Shown: positions 19,001 through 28,622 of the stretch, in pieces
Layout: each line of letters starts with the position of its first letter
Position numbering within the stretch: the stretch's first letter is position 1
Origin: Symbiodinium natans
Taxonomy: Eukaryota; Sar; Dinophyceae; Suessiales; Symbiodiniaceae
Assembly: GCA_905221605.1 (NCBI GenBank)
Contig: CAJNDS010002763.1
Coordinates: forward strand, 130,001-194,000
Direction: 5' to 3'
Length of the DNA stretch: 64,000 nt
Notes under the pieces: model-generated
Databases searched by the model: none
What the model was told of the DNA's origin: nothing
What the model saw: the letters and a program-made list of their open reading frames with translations, nothing else
Made by a program: the position numbers and the translations under genes

Positions 19001-22000
19001 CAAGCCGAAGTTTCGAAAGTCGGCACAGTACAAAAACATAGTTGATTGCATGAAGTGGGAGAGATTCACAATTGCTGATTGCTGCCACGGTCGGAGGATC
19101 TGCGTTCCACAGGGAAGCGGAGCCCCGAACATCATGTATGTCAACGAAGCTTCTGAGTTTCTCATTCATGGACTCAAAGCCCCTGAAAACATGAAGGGTG
19201 TGTGCGGCATGCAACATCATCATGCATCACGTGAAGCTGTCGAGACTCACGGGGATGGGTGTGGAAAGAGAACCAGTAAAGTGTCACGCCTCTTGTTGAA
19301 AATGCTTTCTGAACGGGACGCCAAGGTTGGGGACCCCAAGGCCTGCAGTTCTGTTGAGAAGTTACCGTCGGGTAAGGACAGGATGATCATTGAATTCTGT
19401 TGCTCTAAGGACAGTAGCCTGGGTAAATCCTCGAGTGCTACGAAGGGAGCTCACGTCATGCGTGTGCGTGAAGCTCTTAAAGCTCAAACCAAGGCATGTG
19501 AAAGCAACATCCTCAAGGAGGCGGAACGATTCCGAAAATCCAATCCCAAATGTCCGATTCTTGTGTTTGCTTCTCTTCCGTGCACTGGGGGGTCCAACTG
19601 GATCAAGGTGAACGAAATGGGGGGTGAAACTGAAAAGGGAAAGGAACATCGGAAGAAATTTAGGGACTTACTGAAAGCTCTCAAACGCCTTTTGCGAAAG
19701 CTGGCGGTATTTTCCCCCAAAATCGCTTTTGAGTTGCCGAAAACCTGTTTGTATTGGAGTTGGCCCGAAGTTCAAGCCCTAATAAAGCAGCATTCATTGC
19801 GTGTTGCGCGAATTGACGGTTGCATGATGGGTGTTGTTGACAAAGACGGCATTCCTTTACTCAAAGCGTGGTGTATAGCTACGAACGTGTCAACCATGTT
19901 GAACCTCAAAGGGGTCACGTGCGACAACACACATGAACATGGCACACCAAGGGGTCAGGCACTCAAGGAGGCAGGAAACTACACACCACACATGGCAAAG
20001 CTGTTGCACAACGCATGGCGTGATGAAGCTCGCAATATCCGCAGGGGCTCTGCTCAGAGTGTTCATGTGGCAGCTTCATGTGTACTTGTTCATGTCAGTT
20101 TGCGTTGCAGTAACAGCCAGGTGCAACATGAATTCCAAGGTACTTGCATAATTGTTTGTCCTACACCTGGAGCAGGGTTCGGATCCTCCGACCCTAATCC
20201 AAAGTGCAGTGAGGAGTTCGGCTCCGCCGGCTCGGATCTGCATCTGGGGAAGGGATTCGGCTCCGCCGGTCCTAGAACCAGCATGGACGGACAACAGCAG
20301 AGGCCCATCCCTCCGCATGTTCCATGGTCGCGACCTCAAGACCTCTTCTCCCTGCCGTACCAGAGATCGGGCATCAACATCCCCGTTGGCAATGGGATGA
20401 CTGCTTTGCGCACGACATGTCATGCGCTGCGATCATTGAGAGGGCAACCTCTTCCTGGACGATTGGAGCAAGGCATGGTCGCCACGAATGCGAACATTGC
20501 TGCGTGGGTGGAATTTGGAGTGCCAGCTATCCTTTTGGCGGCAGTTGCGGCACCATCCAGCCCATATGGTTTTCCTGAAGTCAGAGTTCGGGAGCTGTTT
20601 CGAGGTGTGGTGGAAAGCCTGTTGCCAGCAAGGAGTGCGGAGAGCTACAAGACAGTCCTTAGCCATGTCACAACGTTTATCAAGGTCGTCAAGACTGCGA
20701 TAAGCACTGATTCGACTCGACAGGTGCTGCAGGAGCTTCTGGACCACGTCATTGAGATTGACCTCTTCAAGAACATTGACATGTTCGTCGACGTTTTGGT
20801 TCAAGATGCTGAACAAGGGCGTTTGGATCCTCAATATCCATGTTTGACGGTGGTGACTATGGACGGATATCTTGATCCGAATGTCATTTGCAGAACAGTC
20901 GTTACCAAGAGTCCGTGGATCTATGTGACCAGGTACAACGACTGGATGCGGCTTAATTCCTACTTTCGCGAGAACCTCCCCAACCGTCGTGAAGGGCTAC
21001 CATGCATGCTCCTCACCCAGGACTTCTGGGATTTGCTGGATCTGATATGGTCAATGGCGAAGCAAGTGGGTTACTGCTTGAGAAGCCACAATCAGGTCGC
21101 CGAGCACACGCAGATGAATGTGTGGGATCTGATCGAGATCGTGGTCGACCCCCCGGAGAACGTGTCCGCGGCGGTCGCTCATGCAGTCAACAGCCTCCAA
21201 GGGTTGTCGGTCGCCATGCATACAGCCCACGAATACCTCAACGACAGTCGGACGGTGTGGCCATCGGAACCATCGAGAACGACCGGAGCCGAGCTCAGGG
21301 AGTCGTTGGTGAATGCGACAACTGTCGTCATGGCCCCGCCACCAACCGGTCTCGGGTTACCAGCTTCCTTTTCACACAGCTCGTGGAACCAGCTGGCTGC
21401 CGAGCAGAACGTCTTGAGGGCGGTCCACGACATGTACAGGACTCACAGGTCTTGGATGTCCGAGATCACGAACCTGCGAGCCGAGTGTTACTCCGAAGGA
21501 CGTGAACAGCCGCCGTACCTGAAGCCCGATCCAACAGGCACGGTGTTTCCTCCGGCATTGAATTCGCACCCGCCTTGGGTGAATGTTCAACGTCAGCATC
21601 CCGCAGGGCCTGCGTCCCCATCCGTTCCGGAAGGGCCGGCTCCTTTCGTGGAAGAGGATCATCCTGCCAACAGATCGACGTCTACGCCATCACCAAGACA
21701 GGCAACGGGCGCATCCTTTGCCGAAGCAAGAGGTGAATCCGCCAAGAGGCAGCGGGGACCGGAGGATGTCCGCTCCGCGGCATCCCAACCGGGAACCGCG
21801 GCCAGCTCTTCCGATCCTCGGGGAGCTGAGCCAACTGCCCAACCAGAAGGTGAACCCGATGAAGTTCGCTGGTACCTGGAACCTACTCCCGATGGGTACA
21901 TGGAGAAGTTCGTCAAGTTCCAATCCAGACATCGCGTGCAGCTGGGTACAACCATCATCGTTCACAAAGATGATCCTACAGATGTCCTGCCCGCGCGTGA

Positions 22001-22319
22001 TCAGACGCCCAAGATCAACGGGAAATTTGGAACCAGCAGTGAGCAAGTTTACCTTCGGCGCGTCGCCACACACCTTGCCAAGCTCTACGGGATGAGCCAG
22101 TCGAATCTCACAGGTGCGTTTCACATGGCAACATTCATGAAGAAAGGGGATGTGGAGTGGCTACGACTTTACAAGGTGCTGTACGAGAAGGTTTTCTTGT
22201 GCACAATTCGTCAGCTACCAACTCCTGGCACAATGTTTGCGGCGGTCATGCAATCCACGGCTACGGGAGAGCTGGGAATTTTCCACTTCAACAGCAGCCC
22301 GGAGCAGCGAGCTTTTTGA
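18960..22319 (+). CDS. Methyltransferase-like domain plus unknown region (1119 aa)
   Basis: Likely the continuation of the RNase H polyprotein after a one-base shift at the G-run 18977-18980; the left edge is TTG, not ATG. Residues about 140-370 look like a divergent SAM-dependent (cytosine-5-type) methyltransferase: IIEFCCSKDSSLG near 143 in the place of motif I, LPCTGGSNW with Cys208 like the catalytic PC motif, and FELPKTCLYW near 257 where the motif VI Glu would fall. Key glycines of motif I are poorly kept, so activity is uncertain. About 400-470 is a Gly/Ser linker containing three mini-hairpin motifs (20178, 20217, 20256). The remaining 650 aa is mostly helical and unrecognised, with a Pro/Ser/Glu-rich stretch near 860-980. 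Confidence 0.6.
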   Translation: MTPGRKGRLLSEPDKPKFRKSAQYKNIVDCMKWERFTIADCCHGRRICVPQGSGAPNIMYVNEASEFLIHGLKAPENMKGVCGMQHHHASREAVETHGDGCGKRTSKVSRLLLKMLSERDAKVGDPKACSSVEKLPSGKDRMIIEFCCSKDSSLGKSSSATKGAHVMRVREALKAQTKACESNILKEAERFRKSNPKCPILVFASLPCTGGSNWIKVNEMGGETEKGKEHRKKFRDLLKALKRLLRKLAVFSPKIAFELPKTCLYWSWPEVQALIKQHSLRVARIDGCMMGVVDKDGIPLLKAWCIATNVSTMLNLKGVTCDNTHEHGTPRGQALKEAGNYTPHMAKLLHNAWRDEARNIRRGSAQSVHVAASCVLVHVSLRCSNSQVQHEFQGTCIIVCPTPGAGFGSSDPNPKCSEEFGSAGSDLHLGKGFGSAGPRTSMDGQQQRPIPPHVPWSRPQDLFSLPYQRSGINIPVGNGMTALRTTCHALRSLRGQPLPGRLEQGMVATNANIAAWVEFGVPAILLAAVAAPSSPYGFPEVRVRELFRGVVESLLPARSAESYKTVLSHVTTFIKVVKTAISTDSTRQVLQELLDHVIEIDLFKNIDMFVDVLVQDAEQGRLDPQYPCLTVVTMDGYLDPNVICRTVVTKSPWIYVTRYNDWMRLNSYFRENLPNRREGLPCMLLTQDFWDLLDLIWSMAKQVGYCLRSHNQVAEHTQMNVWDLIEIVVDPPENVSAAVAHAVNSLQGLSVAMHTAHEYLNDSRTVWPSEPSRTTGAELRESLVNATTVVMAPPPTGLGLPASFSHSSWNQLAAEQNVLRAVHDMYRTHRSWMSEITNLRAECYSEGREQPPYLKPDPTGTVFPPALNSHPPWVNVQRQHPAGPASPSVPEGPAPFVEEDHPANRSTSTPSPRQATGASFAEARGESAKRQRGPEDVRSAASQPGTAASSSDPRGAEPTAQPEGEPDEVRWYLEPTPDGYMEKFVKFQSRHRVQLGTTIIVHKDDPTDVLPARDQTPKINGKFGTSSEQVYLRRVATHLAKLYGMSQSNLTGAFHMATFMKKGDVEWLRLYKVLYEKVFLCTIRQLPTPGTMFAAVMQSTATGELGIFHFNSSPEQRAF

Positions 22320-22723
22320 CGGCTGGACTGAGAAAGTTCAGCGCTTCCATTCGTCAGGCAAGTACCCCCGATGTCACAGCGGTGCGATCCAGCAAAACGA
22401 TCATCCTGGCGGACTTCGAGGTGTGGACGAAAACCAAGAACCGCTTGACCTATACGATGGCCAGCAAGCTCCAAGAAAAGGGATGGTATGATGCTCATTC
22501 GTATTGCCAGACAGTTGATGAAAGCCTCGATCCACTCCTACCTGAAGGATTCCAAGTCGTTGCCACCAAGGCCAGAGATGCAGTCCGAGAGTGGAGAGGT
22601 CCCGGGCAGAGCATCGACGTCACCGCGCACGTCTACTTGTCGTTCAGAGCCATCAATGATCTCCTGGTTTGGGAGCATGGCAATGCGACTCCCGAGAACA
22701 TGCGAAAGTGGTTCGTCGATCCA
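22157..22723 (+). CDS. Cys-rich ORF, first copy, cut by the gap
   Basis: Left part of the ORF found complete at 33503-35431, truncated by the N block. It differs at 22671 (G here, T at 34017), giving Trp versus Leu. Not a separate gene if the duplication is an assembly overlap. Confidence 0.7.
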
Positions 22724-22823
22724 NNNNNNNNNNNNNNNNNNNNNNNNNNNNNNNNNNNNNNNNNNNNNNNNNNNNNNNNNNNNNNNNNNNNNNNNNNNNN
22801 NNNNNNNNNNNNNNNNNNNNNNN
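22724..22823. other. Assembly gap (100 N)
   Basis: Exactly 100 N, the usual placeholder for an unknown-size scaffold gap. The bases on both sides belong to the same element. Open frames crossing it are artificial. Confidence 0.99.
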
Positions 22824-25800
22824 TACACCGAAGGGCCAAAGATATCCCGAAGAGAAGCCGACAAGATCAACATTCCTGCGTTTCCCAAGGTCACTCACTT
22901 GGACGCTTGGCAGGCAGCAGTCACCACAAACGTCCTGGCCGCGTGTGCGGATACCAATCAGAGCGACTGGATAAAATGGCTGCAAGAATCTTTCAAGCCG
23001 ATGCCGGATGTTGAAGGGCTCAATGACTCGGGACATGTCAAGTTCAGAAGCATCGACGTGAAGCTGGCAAGTGCGATGACTCTCATGTTACGGAATGCTG
23101 GAGATCAAGCAGCGGATCTGTTCTTGGAGGTGAACCTCAAATCAAACGCGTACATTCGCGGGACCGAGTACAAGGTTCTGAAGGGACGACAGATCATTGC
23201 TATGATGATGGAAAGCTTCCGCACACGGGATCGTCTTGACATGGTTTACACGATCGATTACCTGACCAAACTGCAGTATCCTGGGGACAACAAGATTGCC
23301 GCATTCAAAGCAACGTGGCTAGAGATCATCTCTCGGATTCGACCTGAAGATGTACCTTCCACGAATGCCCTCTGCGACATCTTGTACCAGAAGATATCAG
23401 GATCCTCCGAGATGAACATGGAGCTCAAGCTTTACTATGACATCAAGAGCTATGACGATCCAGAGAGATCACATGATATGCTGCTGAGGATCATGGACCG
23501 GGCGGTGCAGAGGAGAAGAGAGAAGAAGAACCTCAACGAGACACAACATGGTCTGAACCAGATGGTTGCTGGGAAGGACCTGCTTGCTGCACCAGCTAGG
23601 CCCGATCCCAAAGGGCCTCCCTCATCCGCGCCAGACAAGGACAAGAAGAAGAAGACGAATGAGAGAGGCAAGGACAAAGAAGCTGCGGATGCTGCGCCTG
23701 TACTCCCAAAGAGTAAAGCAAAGGCACACGAAAAGGACAAGAAGAAGGGGAAAGGTAAAGGCAAAGAACGATCCCGATCTCCTTCATCATCACGATCGCT
23801 GACCGACAAGGAAAAGGCGAAGATTCGTTGCAAATTTCACTTCGGAGGAGGATGCAATGCAGGAAAGAATTGCAAATGGAGTCACAAAGACACGGACAGA
23901 GGAAGGCCGTCTTCACGAGATGATAAGAATCAGAGAGCGCGAAGCCCGTCATCAAAACCATCGGAACGGCCTTGCTTTCAGTGGAGCAAGAACGGATCCT
24001 GCAGCCGAGAGAATTGCCCTTTCAAGCATGACCCGGCTAAGGCAGCGCCCGCAACCGGGGAAACCGACGCGAATGCGAAGGCAAAAGCAAAGGCGAAGGC
24101 GAAGGACAAGAAGAAGAAGCCTGAACCGGCCGCACCCGCGATTGCGATTCGAGGTCTGCCTGCAGTACCTGTTCTTCGATCCCTGGGTGATGGTGATGGT
24201 GATTCTGACGATGAGTCAGTCGATGGCGACGCGGCGTCAGATTGCTCCACCGACGATGAGGTCGGATCTTATCACAGAGACGTCAAGGACCTCAAGGTTT
24301 CCTTTGAACAGGGAACGAAGTTCGCATCATCGAAGCCGAGGCGATCACACAAAGATAGAGGATTCGCCCCACGACTTTTTACAGAAGCGAACCTGAAGCA
24401 CGAGAACCACATCTCGGAGGTCGAGTATGAGAAGCACAAAGCAAGAGCTAGGGCTCGACTGATGGAAGATATGTGTCTGGGCAAAGATGGAGGATGCATA
24501 CCAGTTAGGATTCCAGGAACCGAGAAGGTGATTGTGTTCAAGTTCGACAACAAGAAGGGGAAATTCCATGAAAGAGCCTTGAGCGTTGATGAGAGTCGTA
24601 AGGAACTGATGAAGAACCCGAACATGTGTATGGTCCAACCAGAATTTATTCGCAGGAAGCTGAAATTCATCATGGACACAGGATGCGGACATGACCTTAT
24701 CTCTTTAGAAAAGGTCGCCAAGCGCGGCATCGACACTGCAATGGACTGCGAGTCTACATCGTTCCAAACGGCGAATGGTGTCACTATGACTAACCAGACG
24801 GCGGAGTTCTTGACGAAATCCTTCAAGGAGCCCATCAAAGCACATGTATTGGAGAATACACCTTCTGTGCTGTCAGTTGGGAAGAGATGCATGCTTCACG
24901 GCTATTCCTTTGTATGGCCCGCAGGACGTCCACCATTTATGGTGAACGATGCTGGCGAGAGGATACAATTCTTCGTGCAAGGAGACATCCCCTATGTCAG
25001 AGTGGGAAGCAAAGGAGCCAAAGCTCATGAGGAACCCGAAGCGATGGAAATGTTCCGCTTGGTGCAGAAGTACAAGGACAAGGTGGACGATGATACCGAC
25101 GACGATTCGACGTATGTTGCGGTACCAGGTCTTGACGACATCGGCGAGGAGATCCCCGACGTAGCTTCCGAAGCTGACGAGGAAGAAGGTGGCGAAGTGG
25201 TCGAAGGCGATGAAGTTCGTGAAGATGAACCACAAGCCGAACTTCCAGTTGAGGCTGAGGGCGACGCGCAGGAGATCGACGTGGAAGGTGACGAATCTGG
25301 TCCTGATAGGAGGGCGAAGGTCGGCACCCTGAAGGCCGAAGCGAACACCTTGGCTCACCTTTGTACCCATCGATTCCGGAATCCATATTGTGACGCGTGC
25401 GTGAGAGCAAAGATGAAGCATTTCAGAACCCAAAAGGGAGCATTCAAACGAGAAGTCAATGAGTGGGGTGACTTGGTGACGTTCGACTTTGTGGATATGG
25501 GAAAAGCCACGGATAAGGGGGTGGGTCTTGACGACGAGCTCCGTGAAATCTTGGTATTCCGCGACGTGGCCACGAAGGTGGTTGCAGCATATCCCACAAT
25601 CTCCAGAGAAGAAGGAGAAGTTGTACGATGTATGAAGAGATTCATGGGAAAGAAGAAAGTGAGGCTGGCATATAGTGACTGCGCAGATGAGTTCATTGCG
25701 GCGATGAACAAGCTCAAAATTCCATTGGATCACTCACTGCCAGGGCGTCCTATGAACAACTCTCTGGCGGAAAGGACCAATCAGTTCGTCATCACTGCTA

Positions 25801-27293
25801 CAGCCACATCGTTGCTGCATGCAGGACTGCCTGCGAACTATTGGCCCTATGCCTTGAATTGCGTCACTCACAATCTCAACGCCGAGGATGTGGATGGTGA
25901 GTCGGCGTGGCAGAGGATGTCTGGGAAAGAATTCCCGGGAAAGTTGATTCCGTTTGGAGCAAAGGTCTACTTCAAACCGACCGAGACCCGTGAACCAACA
26001 TATGGCGGAAAGTTTGACCCGAAGGGGATACCTGGCATCTTTGCAGGGTATGTCCTCAATGCGGGGCAAACATGGTCACGAAAGTATCGCGTGTGGGACA
26101 TGAAGGAGTTCGCGAATGCCAACTTTGCACATGATGCGAAAGTGCCTCGCAAGCTTCAAATTCCCTACATCACCGAACGGGTCATCATGCCGGACGAAAT
26201 TGCCTTTCCGCTCAAGCTCGAGTACGAGAGAATGAACGGAACACTTGAAGGACTGAAAGAAGGAAAGGATCTCGGAGGAAAAGAAATCAAGGACAAGCCA
26301 CCAGGAGGAGGTGACGACGACGATGATGACGACAATGGCGATGATGGTGGTGACCTACTTGATCGCCAAGAACGCGTCAAAGCCATGGAGAAGGAAATGC
26401 TCGACTATGTCATGGAGAACGATGACATTGTGCCTGATCTTTCAGAAGTTCCAGATGATCGACCCGGTGAACCTCGCGATGGACCAGCCTTGGAATCTGA
26501 AGATGCCAAAGCCCTCAGATTGATTGGCGATTCCATTCTCGACAGTGCAGGAAGGGTACCACAGAGCGAAGGAGTACCGGATGTTGCTTCGGATCCTCCG
26601 AGCAGCAAAAGGGAAACTAAGCGTGGTACTCCCCCCAAACCCGTTTCGGAACCTCCGGACGGCAAAGGGGAACCTGCATCGTCATCACGCGGTCCAACGG
26701 GGCGTGCTATTCCGGACATTGACGAGACCGACCCCGCGTTCATCATCGCAAAGCTCAAGGAAGCTGGACTCATCGGACCGGAACCCGAGTTCTGGAAGTT
26801 CGGTACTCCCGGCGACGGTCGTGTCTACATCAATGATGACGGCGAACCTTGCAAGATCGACAAGCGGGGGGCTCCGTTCAAGATTGGGAGTGATGGTAGA
26901 CGATTGCTACCCTCCACACGTCCGAAGGGCAAGTTCACTCCTGAAGAATGGCACAAGCTCGGAAGCGAAGGCAGGAAGATCGAACTTAAGAAGATCAAGA
27001 AGGTCGAAGAGAAGGAGGCCAAGAAGGCTCGCAAGAAGGAGGCCAAGGAGAAGAAGAAAGGCAAAGAGCATAAAGACGCACTCGTTGCATCGTTGGAGGC
27101 GTTGCTTCCCAAGGTCGTGCCTGCGGAGAAGATCGATTTGGACTTCAGGGCGGGAACGACTACTGGATGGACATGGTGCGAGGAACAGGTGACGCAGATT
27201 GCCACAGAAATGTTTCTGGACGATGTGCTGCCTGCTCTTCCAAGTGAATTGGCAGAGTTCGGATTGAGAGTTCCTCGCATGCCATGTGTGTAA
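22824..27293 (+). CDS. Gag-protease-integrase, second copy, 5'-truncated by gap
   Basis: Same as residues about 760-2248 of the ORF at 9201-15947: part of the Gag region, both CCCH fingers, protease and integrase, ending at the same TAA. The left edge is the gap, not a start codon. Confidence 0.85.
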   Translation, partial: YTEGPKISRREADKINIPAFPKVTHLDAWQAAVTTNVLAACADTNQSDWIKWLQESFKPMPDVEGLNDSGHVKFRSIDVKLASAMTLMLRNAGDQAADLFLEVNLKSNAYIRGTEYKVLKGRQIIAMMMESFRTRDRLDMVYTIDYLTKLQYPGDNKIAAFKATWLEIISRIRPEDVPSTNALCDILYQKISGSSEMNMELKLYYDIKSYDDPERSHDMLLRIMDRAVQRRREKKNLNETQHGLNQMVAGKDLLAAPARPDPKGPPSSAPDKDKKKKTNERGKDKEAADAAPVLPKSKAKAHEKDKKKGKGKGKERSRSPSSSRSLTDKEKAKIRCKFHFGGGCNAGKNCKWSHKDTDRGRPSSRDDKNQRARSPSSKPSERPCFQWSKNGSCSRENCPFKHDPAKAAPATGETDANAKAKAKAKAKDKKKKPEPAAPAIAIRGLPAVPVLRSLGDGDGDSDDESVDGDAASDCSTDDEVGSYHRDVKDLKVSFEQGTKFASSKPRRSHKDRGFAPRLFTEANLKHENHISEVEYEKHKARARARLMEDMCLGKDGGCIPVRIPGTEKVIVFKFDNKKGKFHERALSVDESRKELMKNPNMCMVQPEFIRRKLKFIMDTGCGHDLISLEKVAKRGIDTAMDCESTSFQTANGVTMTNQTAEFLTKSFKEPIKAHVLENTPSVLSVGKRCMLHGYSFVWPAGRPPFMVNDAGERIQFFVQGDIPYVRVGSKGAKAHEEPEAMEMFRLVQKYKDKVDDDTDDDSTYVAVPGLDDIGEEIPDVASEADEEEGGEVVEGDEVREDEPQAELPVEAEGDAQEIDVEGDESGPDRRAKVGTLKAEANTLAHLCTHRFRNPYCDACVRAKMKHFRTQKGAFKREVNEWGDLVTFDFVDMGKATDKGVGLDDELREILVFRDVATKVVAAYPTISREEGEVVRCMKRFMGKKKVRLAYSDCADEFIAAMNKLKIPLDHSLPGRPMNNSLAERTNQFVITATATSLLHAGLPANYWPYALNCVTHNLNAEDVDGESAWQRMSGKEFPGKLIPFGAKVYFKPTETREPTYGGKFDPKGIPGIFAGYVLNAGQTWSRKYRVWDMKEFANANFAHDAKVPRKLQIPYITERVIMPDEIAFPLKLEYERMNGTLEGLKEGKDLGGKEIKDKPPGGGDDDDDDDNGDDGGDLLDRQERVKAMEKEMLDYVMENDDIVPDLSEVPDDRPGEPRDGPALESEDAKALRLIGDSILDSAGRVPQSEGVPDVASDPPSSKRETKRGTPPKPVSEPPDGKGEPASSSRGPTGRAIPDIDETDPAFIIAKLKEAGLIGPEPEFWKFGTPGDGRVYINDDGEPCKIDKRGAPFKIGSDGRRLLPSTRPKGKFTPEEWHKLGSEGRKIELKKIKKVEEKEAKKARKKEAKEKKKGKEHKDALVASLEALLPKVVPAEKIDLDFRAGTTTGWTWCEEQVTQIATEMFLDDVLPALPSELAEFGLRVPRMPCV

Positions 27294-27350
27294 TCAACCA
27301 AAGAGAAACACAGAGAAAAGCTTGCATGTGCAGCGCCGTGCTTCAACGCC

Positions 27351-28622
27351 ATGGTTACACGTCCAGTCAACCGCAAGGAGATGTACGAGAATCCAAAAGC
27401 CATGGAGGCGTTCATGAAAGAATGGAAAGGCTTGTGGGATCAGGAAGTCTTCGACTTTAGCCAAGTGCGGGAGTACGACGACGTGGTCAGAGAAGCGAAG
27501 AAGTCCAACGCGAAGGTGCACATGGCAAGAGTGCATGGTCTCATCTATGAGAAGAACTATCAACTCAAAGAAGGGGACCCTGCAAGGAAGTTCAAAGGAA
27601 GAGGTGTGCTGCTTGGAGATCAAGTCAAAGATCAGAATATGGAGGCGGCGCTGTTCCAGGACCTCGGAAACTCTCCGGCAACCTTTGATGCGTCTCGTTG
27701 GGCCGACTTCTACGGGTGCTTACCCGGGAACGACGTTCAGATGGCGGATGCTATCCAGGCCTACATTCAGGCTAAGTTGACGGGGACTCCGTGCTGGGTT
27801 GAACTTCCAGACGAGGCTTGGCATCCTTCGGTAAACCGGAGGAAATTTCGCAGACCAGTCTGCAGGCTCGTGAAAGCACTCTATGGGCATCCGGACGCTG
27901 GTACAATGTGGGAACAACATTGTCACACCGCAGTCCAGAAGATGGGTTTTGCACCAGTTGGTGAGGAATGGCCGTCTCTTTACTTCCATGCAGGAATGAA
28001 GCTCCTATTGGTCATCTACGTCGACGACCTGAAGCTCGCCGGTCCGGCGGAGAACCTCCCGAAGGGGTGGAACATGCTTCGCAAGGAACTTCGTCTTGAG
28101 GAGGAAACTCCGCTTGGTTTGTATTTGGGATGTCGCATCTCAAAGGGGGAAGCTAAACTTCACGACAACACCAAGGTGCGAACTGTCACTTATGACATGG
28201 AAACCTATCTCGAAATGACAGTGCAAAAGTACTGTGAAACCACGGGATTTCCTGTGGACAAATTCAAGAAGGTACCATCTCCCAGTCCAGTTGAAGAAAC
28301 CAAAAATCACCCGGCTAGGGCACCGTGTCATCCAGGTGCTGCAAGCCATCGGTGTCAATGGTGTGGACACACAATGCCTGTCGATAAGGGCGGACGGCTT
28401 CTACCTCCACCACCGGTTCCCAAGGGCCCACAGGAAACGGAACTCGATGAGGCAGACAGGGGTACTCTTGCCCCGCATGCGGCGAGCATCCTCATGAAGT
28501 TGCTCTATGCTGCAAGAATTTGCAGGTTTGATTTGCTGCGAAGCATAAACAATCTTGCGCGACGCATTACAAAGTGGTCCAAGAAAGAGGATGCGGCCAG
28601 GATGCGGCTCTGCATCATTTGA
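27351..28622 (+). CDS. Reverse transcriptase, second copy
   Basis: Duplicate of 16005-17276 with the same YVDD and the same 11-bp tandem duplication (28588-28609). Differences: G to A at 27833, which is silent (gtg/gta) in this frame, and T to G at 28325. Confidence 0.85.
   Translation: MVTRPVNRKEMYENPKAMEAFMKEWKGLWDQEVFDFSQVREYDDVVREAKKSNAKVHMARVHGLIYEKNYQLKEGDPARKFKGRGVLLGDQVKDQNMEAALFQDLGNSPATFDASRWADFYGCLPGNDVQMADAIQAYIQAKLTGTPCWVELPDEAWHPSVNRRKFRRPVCRLVKALYGHPDAGTMWEQHCHTAVQKMGFAPVGEEWPSLYFHAGMKLLLVIYVDDLKLAGPAENLPKGWNMLRKELRLEEETPLGLYLGCRISKGEAKLHDNTKVRTVTYDMETYLEMTVQKYCETTGFPVDKFKKVPSPSPVEETKNHPARAPCHPGAASHRCQWCGHTMPVDKGGRLLPPPPVPKGPQETELDEADRGTLAPHAASILMKLLYAARICRFDLLRSINNLARRITKWSKKEDAARMRLCII

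Larger units (their letters stand above)
11478..22723. repeat. First copy of 11,246-bp duplicated block
   Basis: Matches 22824-34069 at a constant offset of 11,346 bp. The right end of this copy and the left end of the other both abut the N gap. Mismatches seen: 16487 G/A, 16979 T/G, 21596 G/A, 21614 G/A, 21698 A/G, 22671 G/T. Confidence 0.95.

Noticed and set aside
22157-27293. Open frames reading through the N block (for example 22488-27293)
   Set aside because: Continuity across unknown bases is artificial; the left portion of that frame is a shadow of another frame.
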